Below, piece after piece: positions 1 to 7,451 of a stretch of DNA of 16,262 nucleotides. Below the pieces are notes generated by a model that saw only the letters and a program-made list of their open reading frames with translations, did no database searches and had not been told where the DNA came from. The position numbers and the translations under genes are program-made. Origin of the DNA: DATKXO01 sp035528995. GTDB lineage: Bacteria; Planctomycetota; Phycisphaerae; UBA1845. The first letter of the stretch is position 1. Every line of letters starts with the position of its first letter. The stretch spans positions 1-16,262 of the forward strand of contig DATKXO010000234.1 of assembly GCA_035528995.1 (NCBI GenBank), in the 5' to 3' direction.

Positions 1-1528
1 GGCCCTCGGCGTCGGGGATCGGCCCGCGTACGAGGCCCTTCACGCTGTCGTGGGCCGCCCACCCGCTGCCCCAGACGGCCACCGGCAGACTCGCCAGCCT
101 CAGCCGCTCGATGGCCGACCGCGTCAGCACCGTCGGCATCAGGTGTCCGCGGATCAGCGTCAGGAACCGGTCGCGCACGGCCGACTCGCTCAACCGCGTC
201 CCGCTCTTGCGTTCGGCCTGCTCCAGGAGCCGGGCCGCCTTCCTGTCCTGCCACGACTCCGCGCTGCGAACGGCCGCCGCGACAACCTCTTCCCACAGAC
301 GCACGTGGCTGGCCTGCGTAATGCCGGCGCCCCCGGCCGACACGTCGGCCGCATCCGACAGAACCGCCACCTGCCCCGCCACACACTGCACATCCGGAGC
401 GTGCTGCGCATCGGGCGTGAAGTCCGTCGTGTCCGGTGCCTGCTGCGCATCGGGCGTGAAGACGGTGGTGTCCGTCGCCTCCTCCAGCAGATGCACCACC
501 CCCGGATCGGCCCCGGCCGCGATCAGGCCCTCGGCGATATCCGGTCTCGCGGCGAAGATCGTACGATTCCCCTCAAAGCCTTCGCTTCGCGCCGCGACCA
601 CACTGTCACCGGTGACCAGCCACGAGCACACCGGCAGATCATCCGGCAGGTAAGCCGCCAGCGGTCCCTTGAGGCAATTGAGCAGCACGACCAGATCGGG
701 CCGATGCCGCTTGACCACCTCGAGTCGTGCCACGGTATGGCACCGATCCGCCCGGTCCGGCACACCCAGCGCCCCCGCCCAGCCCAGTTGCTCGATCGCT
801 CGACCCACTGCACCGGCCAGTTCCACCGTCATAGGCCGCGGATCGCGCGACAGGACGGCCACCCGTGGCGACTGCGACTCCGCACGACCCGCCCGCTCGC
901 GCAGTCCGCTCGCCAATTCGTTTGCCACCGACTGCTGTCGTTGCACGACCCGCGGGGCGGCCGACTCGATCAGGACCCGGGCCCGCTCGCGCTCCGTTTC
1001 GGTCTGCGTGGGCAGCGGCAGAAGGTGCTGCGGAAACTCGAACCCGGGATGCGCGGTGAAGAACTCGATCAGCGCCACCGCGACGTCCCGGCCGCACAGC
1101 AGCACCAGCCGCCGGCGCCGGATCGCCTCCGACACGTCGCACAGGTGCAGCCCCAGCTTGAGCGCCACCGCATCCCGCTCGTACACGAACACCGCACCGT
1201 GCGGCGGCATTCGCTGCTCGACGATCAGCGCCTCGCGCACCGTTCCGATCGTCGGCAGGATCACGTTCCGCCCGTCGCTGCGGAACCCACCCACCAGGGC
1301 CGGCGCGCTCACCGTCGGCATGCTCGACCGCCCGAACCACTGACACGAGCCGTCGCCCCGCCGGACGCGAAACGTCGCGCACCCGTCGCGCCCGGTGGCC
1401 GCCTCGACCGACGCCGGAACCTCCTGCGTCTCGAGCAACTCCACCAGGTCCGCCCGCCACTCGCGCAAAGCGGCCAGATTCGCTCGATAGTTCTCGGTTT
1501 GAATCGGGGTAAAGACGCCGGCCGGCAT
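1..1528 (-). CDS. CgeB-like glycosyltransferase, C-terminus cut by window edge
   Basis: Reading from ATG at 1528 the frame stays open to base 1, giving 509 residues without a stop, so the gene is 3'-truncated by the window. GAGG seven bases upstream supports this start. Residues 85-175 resemble a Rossmann-like domain (PTIGT at 92-96, VFVYERD at 113-119, LVLLCGRD at 141-148), similar in layout to the N-terminal part of MAF/DUF115-type proteins. From residue 221 the protein looks like a GT-B glycosyltransferase of the CgeB type: VAVLSRDPRP (223-232), RPDLVVLL (276-283), a LLEEATDTTVFTP segment (347-359) matching the usual 'LP.A.D...F.P' motif, and VWGSGW (485-490), after which a 'G.V' segment follows as expected. 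Its acceptor is unknown; surface glycan or protein glycosylation is an inference. A 13-residue tandem duplication at 353-378 is unusual. Family assignment is from motifs only. Confidence 0.62.
   Translation of the reverse strand, partial: MPAGVFTPIQTENYRANLAALREWRADLVELLETQEVPASVEAATGRDGCATFRVRRGDGSCQWFGRSSMPTVSAPALVGGFRSDGRNVILPTIGTVREALIVEQRMPPHGAVFVYERDAVALKLGLHLCDVSEAIRRRRLVLLCGRDVAVALIEFFTAHPGFEFPQHLLPLPTQTETERERARVLIESAAPRVVQRQQSVANELASGLRERAGRAESQSPRVAVLSRDPRPMTVELAGAVGRAIEQLGWAGALGVPDRADRCHTVARLEVVKRHRPDLVVLLNCLKGPLAAYLPDDLPVCSWLVTGDSVVAARSEGFEGNRTIFAARPDIAEGLIAAGADPGVVHLLEEATDTTVFTPDAQQAPDTTDFTPDAQHAPDVQCVAGQVAVLSDAADVSAGGAGITQASHVRLWEEVVAAAVRSAESWQDRKAARLLEQAERKSGTRLSESAVRDRFLTLIRGHLMPTVLTRSAIERLRLASLPVAVWGSGWAAHDSVKGLVRGPIPDAEG
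395..472 (-). repeat. Two tandem 39-bp units inside the glycosyltransferase gene
   Basis: Two adjacent 39-base units (434-472 and 395-433) encode DTTVFTPDAQQAP and DTTDFTPDAQHAP, residues 353-378 of the CgeB-like protein. The length is a multiple of three, so the frame is kept. It duplicates the 'D..F.P' motif that normally occurs once in CgeB-type proteins. Confidence 0.85.
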
Positions 1529-1645
1529 GGGCGTGCCTCGCGTCCTGCTGTGGAAGTTTCAACGAGTCCCGGCGAGACGACCGCGCCGCCGCCGGATCGG
1601 ATACCGGACCGCTGCTGCCGGCGAGCACCGGCGCAGCTCGGACCG

Positions 1646-1969
1646 TCAGATGGGCGTGGTCCTCAGCCGCAGCAACATCATCACCACCAGGAACGCCAGC
1701 CAGCCGCACCAGGCGACCACGCTAAGCACGAGCGGCCAGCGCGGCATCGACGGCGCGTCGCCGGCCGGTATGCTCGGGTCCTCCCAGTTGTACTTCGGCT
1801 GCCTGGCAGGCTTCTCGACAGCGCCCAACCGCTCCCCCACCGCAACGCTTCGCTCTTGCTCGGACAAGACCTTCTCCACAACCACCGCCGGCCGATTCGC
1901 CGGCCCTTGCCGGATCGAGAATCCCTTCTCGACCCTTCGCCAGCTACGACGCCGGCTTCGGACTCCCAC
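1646..1969 (-). CDS. Small C-terminally membrane-anchored protein, function unknown
   Basis: A 107-residue frame begins with GTG at 1969 and overlaps the last 26 bases of the DUF1573 gene, suggesting translational coupling. The first half is charged and probably cytoplasmic. Residues about 78-100 (WPLVLSVVAWCGWLAFLVV and following) form one clear hydrophobic helix, followed by a short basic tail RLRTTPI. A small single-pass membrane protein is the simplest reading. The start is uncertain: no strong Shine-Dalgarno precedes 1969, and an internal GTG would give roughly 80 residues with the helix intact. I do not recognise the family. Its position between a DUF1573 protein and a glycosyltransferase gives no firm functional clue. 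Confidence 0.55.
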   Translation of the reverse strand: MGVRSRRRSWRRVEKGFSIRQGPANRPAVVVEKVLSEQERSVAVGERLGAVEKPARQPKYNWEDPSIPAGDAPSMPRWPLVLSVVAWCGWLAFLVVMMLLRLRTTPI

Positions 1970-3323
1970 CCGCGATCACCGTCACCGGCAGTTCCACGCG
2001 TTCCGCACCGGGCACGTCGGTCCGCAGCACGATCGTGGCCGAATCACTCCCCGGGTCGACGCCGTCGCTCAGTGCCACTCGCAACACCCGGCGATCCGGC
2101 CGCTCGCGGGCGCTCTCGACGGGGCTCACCTCGATGAAATTCTGATCGCACTCCACGCCCAGGATGGTGAAGGCCGCCCCGGTCGGCGTGCTCAGCAGCA
2201 CACGTCGAGCCTTGCCCTCCGGCGACCCGTCGGGCTTCAGCAGCACGACGGGCGGTTCGATCTCCAGACGCGAAGCGATGTTGGCGTACACCGGCACCCG
2301 AATGACCGGCTGCTCGACGCTATCGGTCCGCACTTCCAAAAACACCCCACAAGGCCCGTCCGGCGCTCCCTCGGCGATCTTGAGCAGAACCGTGTACTCG
2401 GTGTTCTTCTTGTCCGGTGTCACCGTGGTCTCGAAGGACGGCCCGGCCGACGCACCGAACACCTGGAACGGTTTTCGAGCGACCGACTCGATGGTCACCG
2501 GGCGGAGCTGAATTCCCCGGACCGACGCCTTCGGCAGGTTGATGCTCGCCGGCCGAATCGCAAGATCGCCGATGATCGTCCCCTGCACCCGGATCTGCTT
2601 GACCTCGGTCTTGTCGCCCACGCGGACCTTCAGCTTCGCGCTCGTGGCCACTACACCGATGCTCGCGTCGGGGTCCACCCGGAAGCGCAGGCGATGCCCT
2701 CGCCTCCCCTTGCCGTCCACCGGCTCCGTCGTGTAGCTCAGTATGTCGCCCGGCACTTCGAGCGAGACGATCTCGATCTCACCCTCCTCGCTCCCGGCCA
2801 GAACGTCCAGTGCCCGCGGCGCAACCTCGCCCCGACGCACGTTGTTCAGGATCAGCGTGCTCGGCACCACGTTAACCAGGGTGAGGACGTCGGCGGTCAG
2901 CGTGAGCTTCAGGTTGGCCTGCTCCGGATCGTTGCTCACAACCGTGACGGTCTTGCTCTGCTTGCCCGGGCGACCCTTGGTGTTGAAACGGGCCGTCACC
3001 TTCTGTTTCCCGCCGGGAGCGATGATCTTCTCCTGGTCGGTCAGCTTGACCGTGGTGCAGCCGCAACTGGTCCTGACGTTCTCGATCTTCAGATCGGCGT
3101 CACCCTTGTTCTCCAGCACGAACACCGCGTCCACCGTCTCGCCTTCCTTGACCTCTCCCAGGTCGATCTTGTCCTTTTCGACCACCAGTTTGGGCTGGGG
3201 ACCCTGGGCGTCGCCGGAAGAAGGCTTCTTCGCCGGAGCGTCGTCCAGCTCCCCCCACACCTGCCCGTGCGCCATCGGCGCCAGCAGCAGACCCAGGACG
3301 ATCGACATCGCTCGTACACGCAT
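1944..3323 (-). CDS. Exported DUF1573-domain protein
   Basis: This 459-residue protein starts at ATG 3323, chosen over the longer frame because AGGAG lies nine bases upstream and the first 20 residues (MRVRAMSIVLGLLLAPMAHG) form a short signal peptide. Residues about 46-150 match the DUF1573 beta-sandwich: 'DLGEVKEGE', 'F.L.NKGD..L.I..V..SCGCT' with SCGCT at 86-90, then 'PGGK..V.ARFNTKG' and 'SNDPE'. The remainder (150-459) looks like further Ig-like beta domains. DUF1573 proteins are widespread in Bacteroidetes and Planctomycetes and lie outside the cytoplasm; no enzymatic activity is known, and a structural or adhesion role is plausible. The gene is divergent from the aminotransferase, and its end overlaps the small membrane-protein gene, so those two are probably co-transcribed. 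Confidence 0.88.
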   Translation of the reverse strand: MRVRAMSIVLGLLLAPMAHGQVWGELDDAPAKKPSSGDAQGPQPKLVVEKDKIDLGEVKEGETVDAVFVLENKGDADLKIENVRTSCGCTTVKLTDQEKIIAPGGKQKVTARFNTKGRPGKQSKTVTVVSNDPEQANLKLTLTADVLTLVNVVPSTLILNNVRRGEVAPRALDVLAGSEEGEIEIVSLEVPGDILSYTTEPVDGKGRRGHRLRFRVDPDASIGVVATSAKLKVRVGDKTEVKQIRVQGTIIGDLAIRPASINLPKASVRGIQLRPVTIESVARKPFQVFGASAGPSFETTVTPDKKNTEYTVLLKIAEGAPDGPCGVFLEVRTDSVEQPVIRVPVYANIASRLEIEPPVVLLKPDGSPEGKARRVLLSTPTGAAFTILGVECDQNFIEVSPVESARERPDRRVLRVALSDGVDPGSDSATIVLRTDVPGAERVELPVTVIAGGSPKPAS

Positions 3324-3534
3324 TGGCTGCCACTCCTGTAGAACCATCCGCGGGACCACCCGCCCGGCCGCGGCCGTTCTCCCGCCGTCCGGGCCGGCGA
3401 ACCGGGTATTCTAGCCCCCCCGCCGCCGGCCCGAAAGTCACGCCTCCGTCACATTGCACCCGCCCCGGCTGGCATGTAACTTGCTAGCTCGCCATCCGGA
3501 GAAACGCGGTTTTCGCTCGAACAAGAGGTGCACG

Positions 3535-4677
3535 ATGAGAAAGCTACGCCTGTTTACCCCCGGCCCCACCATGGTCCCCGAAGAGGTCCTGCTGGAGATG
3601 GCCCGTCCCCAGGAACACCACCGGACGGCCGCCTTCAAGGAGATGTTCAAGGACGTCACCGAACACCTCCAGTACCTCCTGCAGACCAAGGCCACCTGCA
3701 TGACCATCACCGGCAGCGGCACGGCGGCCGGCGAGGCCGCCATCGTCTCCTGCTGCCCGCCGGGGCACAAGGTCCTCTGCTGCCGGGGCGGCAAGTTCGG
3801 CGAGCGCTGGGGCGAGGTCTGCGACGCCTTCGACATCCCCCACGTCGACTACGACATCGAGTGGGGCCACGGGGCCAAGGCCGAGGTCATCGACAAGATG
3901 ATGGCCGAAGACCCCGCCATCGACACCGTCACCCTGGTCCACAGCGAGACCTGCTCGTCGGCCGTCTCCGATGTCGAGGCCATCGCCAAGGTCACCCGCA
4001 AGCGCAACGCCCTGTTGATCGTGGACGGGATCACGGCCGTCGGCGCCATCCCGGTCAAGATGGACGAGTGGGGCGTGGACATTTATTTCACCGGCTCGCA
4101 GAAGGCCCTCATGCTTCCGCCCGGCCTGGGCTTCGCGGCCGTCAACGACCGGGCCTGGCAGCGCATCGACTCGGGCACGGCCCACTGCTACTACAACGAC
4201 CTCAAGAAGTACCGCAAGTCGCTCAAGGACAACGACGTCCCCTTCACGCCGAACAACCAGCTCATCCGCGGCCTGCAGAAGGGTCTGCACGACATCAAGG
4301 AGCGCGGGCTGGAGTCCATCTGGGCCCACACGGCCATGCTGGCCCGAGCCACCCGCGCCGCCGCCGCGGCCATGGGCATCAAGCTGTTCGCGGCCGACCC
4401 GGTCGACTCGGTCACCGGCCTGTGGGTCCCCGACGGTATGGACGAGGGCAAGCTTCGCAAGACCATGCTGTCGAAGTTCAGCATGCAGATCGCCGGCGCA
4501 CAGGGGCACATTAAGGGCAAAGTGATTCGCATCTCCCACATGGGTTACTGCGACGCCTTCGACACACTGGCCGTCATCGGCGCCCTGGAGCTGGTCCTGC
4601 ACGAAATGGGCCATCCGGTCGAGCTGGGCAAGGGCCTAACCGCCGCCCAGACCGTCTTCGCCGAGTGCATGAAATAA
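3535..4677 (+). CDS. Class V PLP-dependent aminotransferase (alanine/serine-glyoxylate type)
   Basis: This 380-residue protein starts at ATG 3535 with AGAGGT just upstream; the in-frame extension upstream lacks family sequence. It begins MRKLRLFTPGPT, the hallmark start of the alanine-glyoxylate / serine-glyoxylate (serine-pyruvate) aminotransferase group. Visible features are GSGTAAGEA (60-68) binding the cofactor phosphate, HSETCSS (136-142), the aspartate of IVDGITAVG (D164) that pairs with the PLP ring nitrogen, and GSQKALMLPPGLGF (187-200), where K190 should form the Schiff base. Length is normal for the family. The reaction should be amino-group transfer involving glyoxylate or pyruvate, but related members act on other amino donors, so the substrate is not settled. 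It is divergent from the DUF1573 gene and apparently monocistronic, since over 300 bases of repeats follow. Confidence 0.9.
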   Translation: MRKLRLFTPGPTMVPEEVLLEMARPQEHHRTAAFKEMFKDVTEHLQYLLQTKATCMTITGSGTAAGEAAIVSCCPPGHKVLCCRGGKFGERWGEVCDAFDIPHVDYDIEWGHGAKAEVIDKMMAEDPAIDTVTLVHSETCSSAVSDVEAIAKVTRKRNALLIVDGITAVGAIPVKMDEWGVDIYFTGSQKALMLPPGLGFAAVNDRAWQRIDSGTAHCYYNDLKKYRKSLKDNDVPFTPNNQLIRGLQKGLHDIKERGLESIWAHTAMLARATRAAAAAMGIKLFAADPVDSVTGLWVPDGMDEGKLRKTMLSKFSMQIAGAQGHIKGKVIRISHMGYCDAFDTLAVIGALELVLHEMGHPVELGKGLTAAQTVFAECMK

Positions 4678-4691
4678 CCTCAACCCCAGTC

Positions 4692-4816
4692 TGGCACGGG
4701 TCTGCCAACCCAGGTGTGGCACGGGTCTGCCAACCCAAGTGTGGCACAGGTCTGCCAACCCAAGTGTGGCACGGGTCTGCCAACCCAAGTGTGGCACAGG
4801 TTTGCAACCTGTGCCC
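4692..4816. repeat. Five tandem 25-bp repeats
   Basis: The sequence TGGCAC followed by (G/A)GGTCTGCCAACCCAAGTG recurs with exact 25-base spacing, units starting at 4692, 4717, 4742, 4767 and 4792. The first four are nearly identical; the fifth changes after TGGCACAGGT and turns into a perfect hairpin. This tandem array grades into the dispersed hairpin family seen elsewhere in the window. Confidence 0.92.
4793..4815. repeat. Perfect 9-bp stem hairpin (ggcacaggt / acctgtgcc)
   Basis: GGCACAGGT and ACCTGTGCC are exact reverse complements separated by TTGCA. It is the last unit of the 25-bp array. No T-run follows, so it is not a convincing terminator. Confidence 0.88.
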
Positions 4817-4819
4817 CCT

Positions 4820-4840
4820 GCACCGGTTGAAAACCGGTGC
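4820..4840. repeat. Perfect 9-bp stem hairpin (gcaccggtt / aaccggtgc)
   Basis: GCACCGGTT and AACCGGTGC enclose a 3-base loop, followed by CACAC. The 26-base stretch 4820-4845 differs at one base from 10530-10555, which lies inside the TMTC-like gene, so this is a dispersed repeat. Confidence 0.9.
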
Positions 4841-4856
4841 CACACTGCCCGCGTAG

Positions 4857-4895
4857 GGTGGGTGGAGTTCCGATGAAGTCGGAACGGAACCCACC
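4857..4895. repeat. Nested hairpin with two 7-bp stems
   Basis: An inner stem GTTCCGA/TCGGAAC (4867-4873 and 4879-4885, loop TGAAG) sits within an outer stem GGTGGGT/ACCCACC (4857-4863 and 4889-4895). It adjoins the other hairpins in this intergenic block and lacks a T-run. Confidence 0.82.
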
Positions 4896-4903
4896 GTCTG
4901 CCC

Positions 4904-4964
4904 AATTCGCGTAACCTGACATCAACCGCCCGATGTGTTAAAAAGACAGCAGAATTCGCGTAAC
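4904..4964. repeat. 12-base direct repeat AATTCGCGTAAC upstream of the sigma gene
   Basis: AATTCGCGTAAC occurs at 4904-4915 and again at 4953-4964, 49 bases apart, with a partial third copy (TCGCGTAG) right after the second. Its position just before the ECF sigma start makes an operator or promoter element possible, but no function is demonstrated. Confidence 0.6.
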
Positions 4965-4998
4965 TCGCGTAGACACTTCGGCCCCAGCGGCCATCGTA

Positions 4999-5559
4999 AT
5001 GATGATGAGCGACGAGTCCAGCGACCTGTCCGCCGCGGCAACCGGTGATCGGGAGGCCTTCGCGCGTCTCTACGACCGCCACGCGGGCATCGTCCTCTCG
5101 CTCTGCCGCCGCCGGTCCTGGTCGCTGGAGGAGGCCGAGGACGCCGCACAGGAGACCTTCCTCCGTGTCTACCCGATCCTGGACCGGTTCGACGCCCTGC
5201 CGCGCTTCCGGGCCTGGCTCTATCGAGCGACCGGACGCGTCTGCTCCGAGCGACGGCGAGCGGCCAAGCGCCGCAGGCGGTGGGAGATGACGGCCGCCGA
5301 CCGACAGATGGAAAGTCAACCGCCGGAGCCCACGCCCGTCGAATCGGCCGAGCACGTCGAGCAGCTCGAACGGCTCACCGGTGCCCTGGACGCCCTGCCG
5401 CACAAGGAGCGCCTGGCCCTTCACCTGTATTACCTCGACGACGACCCGGCCACGACGGCCGCTGAGTTCTTGAAGCTCTCGCGCCCCGGTTTCTACAAGC
5501 TGCTCGGCAGGGCTCGTCGTCACCTGGTCGTGCTGATGGGCGAAGGACAACCCGCATGA
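4999..5559 (+). CDS. ECF-type RNA polymerase sigma factor
   Basis: This 186-residue protein has the two-domain layout of extracytoplasmic-function sigma factors. Residues 18-88 are region 2 (FARLYDRHAG, AEDAAQETFLRVY, FRAWLYRATGRVCSERRR), which contacts core polymerase and the -10 element. Residues 122-180 are region 4 (LDALPHKERLALHLYYLDD, then a helix-turn-helix TTAAEFLKLSRPGFYKLLGRARRHL) for the -35 element. A basic and proline-rich linker joins them. Three consecutive ATG codons (4999, 5002, 5005) make the exact start ambiguous, and no clear Shine-Dalgarno is visible. The stop overlaps the next start by four bases (ATGA), implying coupling to the membrane protein that follows, the usual sigma/anti-sigma arrangement. 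Autoregulation is likely but not shown. Confidence 0.9.
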   Translation: MMMSDESSDLSAAATGDREAFARLYDRHAGIVLSLCRRRSWSLEEAEDAAQETFLRVYPILDRFDALPRFRAWLYRATGRVCSERRRAAKRRRRWEMTAADRQMESQPPEPTPVESAEHVEQLERLTGALDALPHKERLALHLYYLDDDPATTAAEFLKLSRPGFYKLLGRARRHLVVLMGEGQPA

Positions 5560-7451
5560 CCGCCGACGACCGAAGCCGCCGCCCTCCGCAGGAGCCCGGG
5601 CCTCCACCCCGCGACGACCTGGACGAGCTGCTGCGCCGATGGCACCGTCAGAGCGCCGAACGGGCCGCGGCCGGGCGCGACGATCTGCTTCGCGTCTTGG
5701 CAAACCAGGGCGGGCGGCCCGTGTCTCCACAGGGGGAGAGGCGGTTTGATAACCCCGAACCAACTCCCCCATCTACAGGCAGATGGGCCACCCGTCCGAT
5801 CCTTCCCGCGATGAGGCTGATCCGCTGGCTGGCCGCCCATCGGCCGGCGCGGATCGCGGCCTCTATCCTCCTTGTGGTGGGGCTGGCCGCCGTCGTGCTC
5901 TTCCCGGACTGGGCGTCCAGGCGCAAGGGAGTAGCCATGGCCCTGGACCTGCGCGAGGTCGGCTTCGCCCCACCTCTACTTGCGGCCGGCGGCTGGCCCG
6001 CCCTGGACGACGAGGCCACCCTCCGCACCGCCGAACAGGCCGTCGCCGACGCCCGCTCGAAGCTCGAAGCCGCGCTCGCCGTTGGCGACCGCAACGCGGC
6101 CAACCCGTGGCGCGCCTGGACCAAGCTCTTCCGCAACCTCCGAGCGATGGGACGATGGGACGAAGCACTGGGCGAAGCGCTGGACTTCCTGGCGTACGCC
6201 AAAGCGGAGGACCAGGAGCCCGACCGCTACTCGATGCACTACACCGCCCTGTTCGAGGTCGGCAACATCTACCTGTCGCTGGGCGACTACGAAACCGCCC
6301 GCGGCTATTACGAGGAATCGCTGGCCGTCGCCCGTGACTACACGGACTGGCTCCACCGGACCGGGCGATTGCCCGACCGCCGCCCGCACGCGTTCGCGGC
6401 CGAGTTGGCCGTCGGCCTGCCACCGCATCTATGGATGCTGAGCAGATTGGCGTCCGTCGAGGGGGACCGGCAGACCGCCTGGGACTATCACAACCGGGCC
6501 GGCGCTATCCTGCTGGACTTCTTCCGCAAGGACTGCGCGTTTCGCGGCCTGACCACGCCTGCGGGCGCCTCGCTCTACGACCTGTGCGTCGCCGTCGCCG
6601 CGGACGTCGTCGGCGAGGATCGCTCATTCGAGCCCCCCGCCGTCCACGTCCGCGAGCACCTGCTGAACGAAGCCATGCTGTTGCGGCTGGACCGCGAGCC
6701 CGACGCCGCCGCCACGGCCCTCGCCCAAGCCGCGGACCTCCCTTATTGGGTTCGGGCCGACGACTTCCGTCAGGATTTTTACTTTCCGATGGAGGCCCTG
6801 CGCATCGCCATCGCCCGCGGGCGTTTTGAGGAGGCCGTCCGCGCCGCCGACGAGGCCGCCCGAAACACCGGCCCCCGCGACCGCCCCGGCTTCCCCTACC
6901 AGGAGCCCATCGGCGTCCTGGCCCGAGCCGAACTCCGCTTCCTCCGCGGCACGGCCCTGGCCGCCCTCGACCCCACCGACCCCGAAGCCCTGAGCCTCAT
7001 CGATTCGGCCATCAACACGGTCCACCAATCCGCCAAACCGTTGCCGGAAGACCAGCAGACGCATCTGCTGCGCCGGTTCGATGAATGGGGCGCCGTAGCA
7101 CAGGAGATCCGCGCAGACGGCACCCCAGAACCCGGTCGCCGCGAACAGCCCATCGGCCAAGTGTCCCTCGCCTCGCCGCAAAGCAAGCCCTACGCCCCGT
7201 TTGTTTACGTTCCATTCGCGACACTTCAACCCTCGAAGAAAGGAACACGCAATGTTCATGCCAGCTTCCAAGAGAGGCAGCTCTGCCACCAATGCCCATG
7301 TCGCGCTTCCAGTGTGCGTCCTCGTCGCGACGATCGGAGTGCTGACGGCTCCCGCGTTAGCAGATCACCCCGACCCGGAGTTGATCATCCTACGGGCCCC
7401 CTCCTTGCCTGCCTCTGTCTCTGGAGCGCAGATCGTCACGGGAGACTTTGA
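5556..7451 (+). CDS. Membrane protein with TPR-like outer domain, probable anti-sigma factor
   Basis: The start ATG at 5556 overlaps the sigma stop by four bases. The frame gives 631 residues. Residues 1-85 are cytoplasmic and proline-rich, with a short helix DDLDELLRRWHRQSAERAAAGRDD (partly 20-43) that could grip the sigma factor. Residues about 98-117 (ARIAASILLVVGLAAVVLF) form the single membrane helix. The rest is extracytoplasmic and helical with TPR-like elements, for example ALFEVGNIYLSLGDYETARGYYEESLAVAR. Gene order suggests an anti-sigma factor, but no classical zinc anti-sigma motif is visible, so that role is inferred. The last ~200 bases overlap the Kelch gene, and codons after about 7195 lose the GC-rich third position, so the natural end is probably near there or has been altered. 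A hairpin lies in the linker at 5768-5787. Confidence 0.7.
   Translation: MTADDRSRRPPQEPGPPPRDDLDELLRRWHRQSAERAAAGRDDLLRVLANQGGRPVSPQGERRFDNPEPTPPSTGRWATRPILPAMRLIRWLAAHRPARIAASILLVVGLAAVVLFPDWASRRKGVAMALDLREVGFAPPLLAAGGWPALDDEATLRTAEQAVADARSKLEAALAVGDRNAANPWRAWTKLFRNLRAMGRWDEALGEALDFLAYAKAEDQEPDRYSMHYTALFEVGNIYLSLGDYETARGYYEESLAVARDYTDWLHRTGRLPDRRPHAFAAELAVGLPPHLWMLSRLASVEGDRQTAWDYHNRAGAILLDFFRKDCAFRGLTTPAGASLYDLCVAVAADVVGEDRSFEPPAVHVREHLLNEAMLLRLDREPDAAATALAQAADLPYWVRADDFRQDFYFPMEALRIAIARGRFEEAVRAADEAARNTGPRDRPGFPYQEPIGVLARAELRFLRGTALAALDPTDPEALSLIDSAINTVHQSAKPLPEDQQTHLLRRFDEWGAVAQEIRADGTPEPGRREQPIGQVSLASPQSKPYAPFVYVPFATLQPSKKGTRNVHASFQERQLCHQCPCRASSVRPRRDDRSADGSRVSRSPRPGVDHPTGPLLACLCLWSADRHGRL
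5768..5787. repeat. Hairpin inside the probable anti-sigma coding sequence
   Basis: CCCATCT and AGATGGG enclose ACAGGC and are followed by CCAC, as in other hairpins of this window. It encodes part of the proline-rich linker before the membrane helix, where an in-frame insertion would be tolerated. Confidence 0.6.

Larger units (their letters stand above)
4678..4998. other. Gene-free, repeat-rich intergenic region
   Basis: No credible gene lies in these 321 bases. The open frames crossing it are translations of the 25-bp tandem repeats and of hairpins. It holds five tandem repeat units, three palindromes, and a 12-base direct repeat close to the sigma-factor start. The ECF promoter presumably lies near 4920-4998, but I cannot pick convincing elements. 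Confidence 0.8.

Noticed and set aside
639..1709. Minus-strand frame of 356 codons
   Set aside because: It is a shadow in another frame of the CgeB-like gene; the low-complexity Gly/Ala/Arg peptide has no motif.
50..2137. Long plus-strand open frame of 695 codons
   Set aside because: It is antisense to the glycosyltransferase, small membrane protein and DUF1573 genes, and its peptide is Arg/Pro/His-rich with no family motif.
1527..3341. Plus-strand frame of 604 codons
   Set aside because: Antisense to DUF1573, whose signal peptide, SCGCT motif and ribosome site identify the real strand.
3459..3490. Possible promoter TTGCAC...TAACTT before the aminotransferase
   Set aside because: Each element matches consensus at only three of six positions, so it is not distinguishable from chance.
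4692..4816. CRISPR array
   Set aside because: The 25-base units are contiguous with no unique spacers and no cas genes are nearby.
4680..4925. Small repeat-encoded protein with CGTGFQPV-type peptide
   Set aside because: The peptides come from palindromes and tandem units; such spurious products are common where these hairpins occur.
4636..5772. Minus-strand frame of 378 codons across the repeats and the sigma gene
   Set aside because: Its sequence includes repeated HTWVGRPVPHLGWQT peptides from the 25-bp array and lies antisense to the ECF sigma factor.
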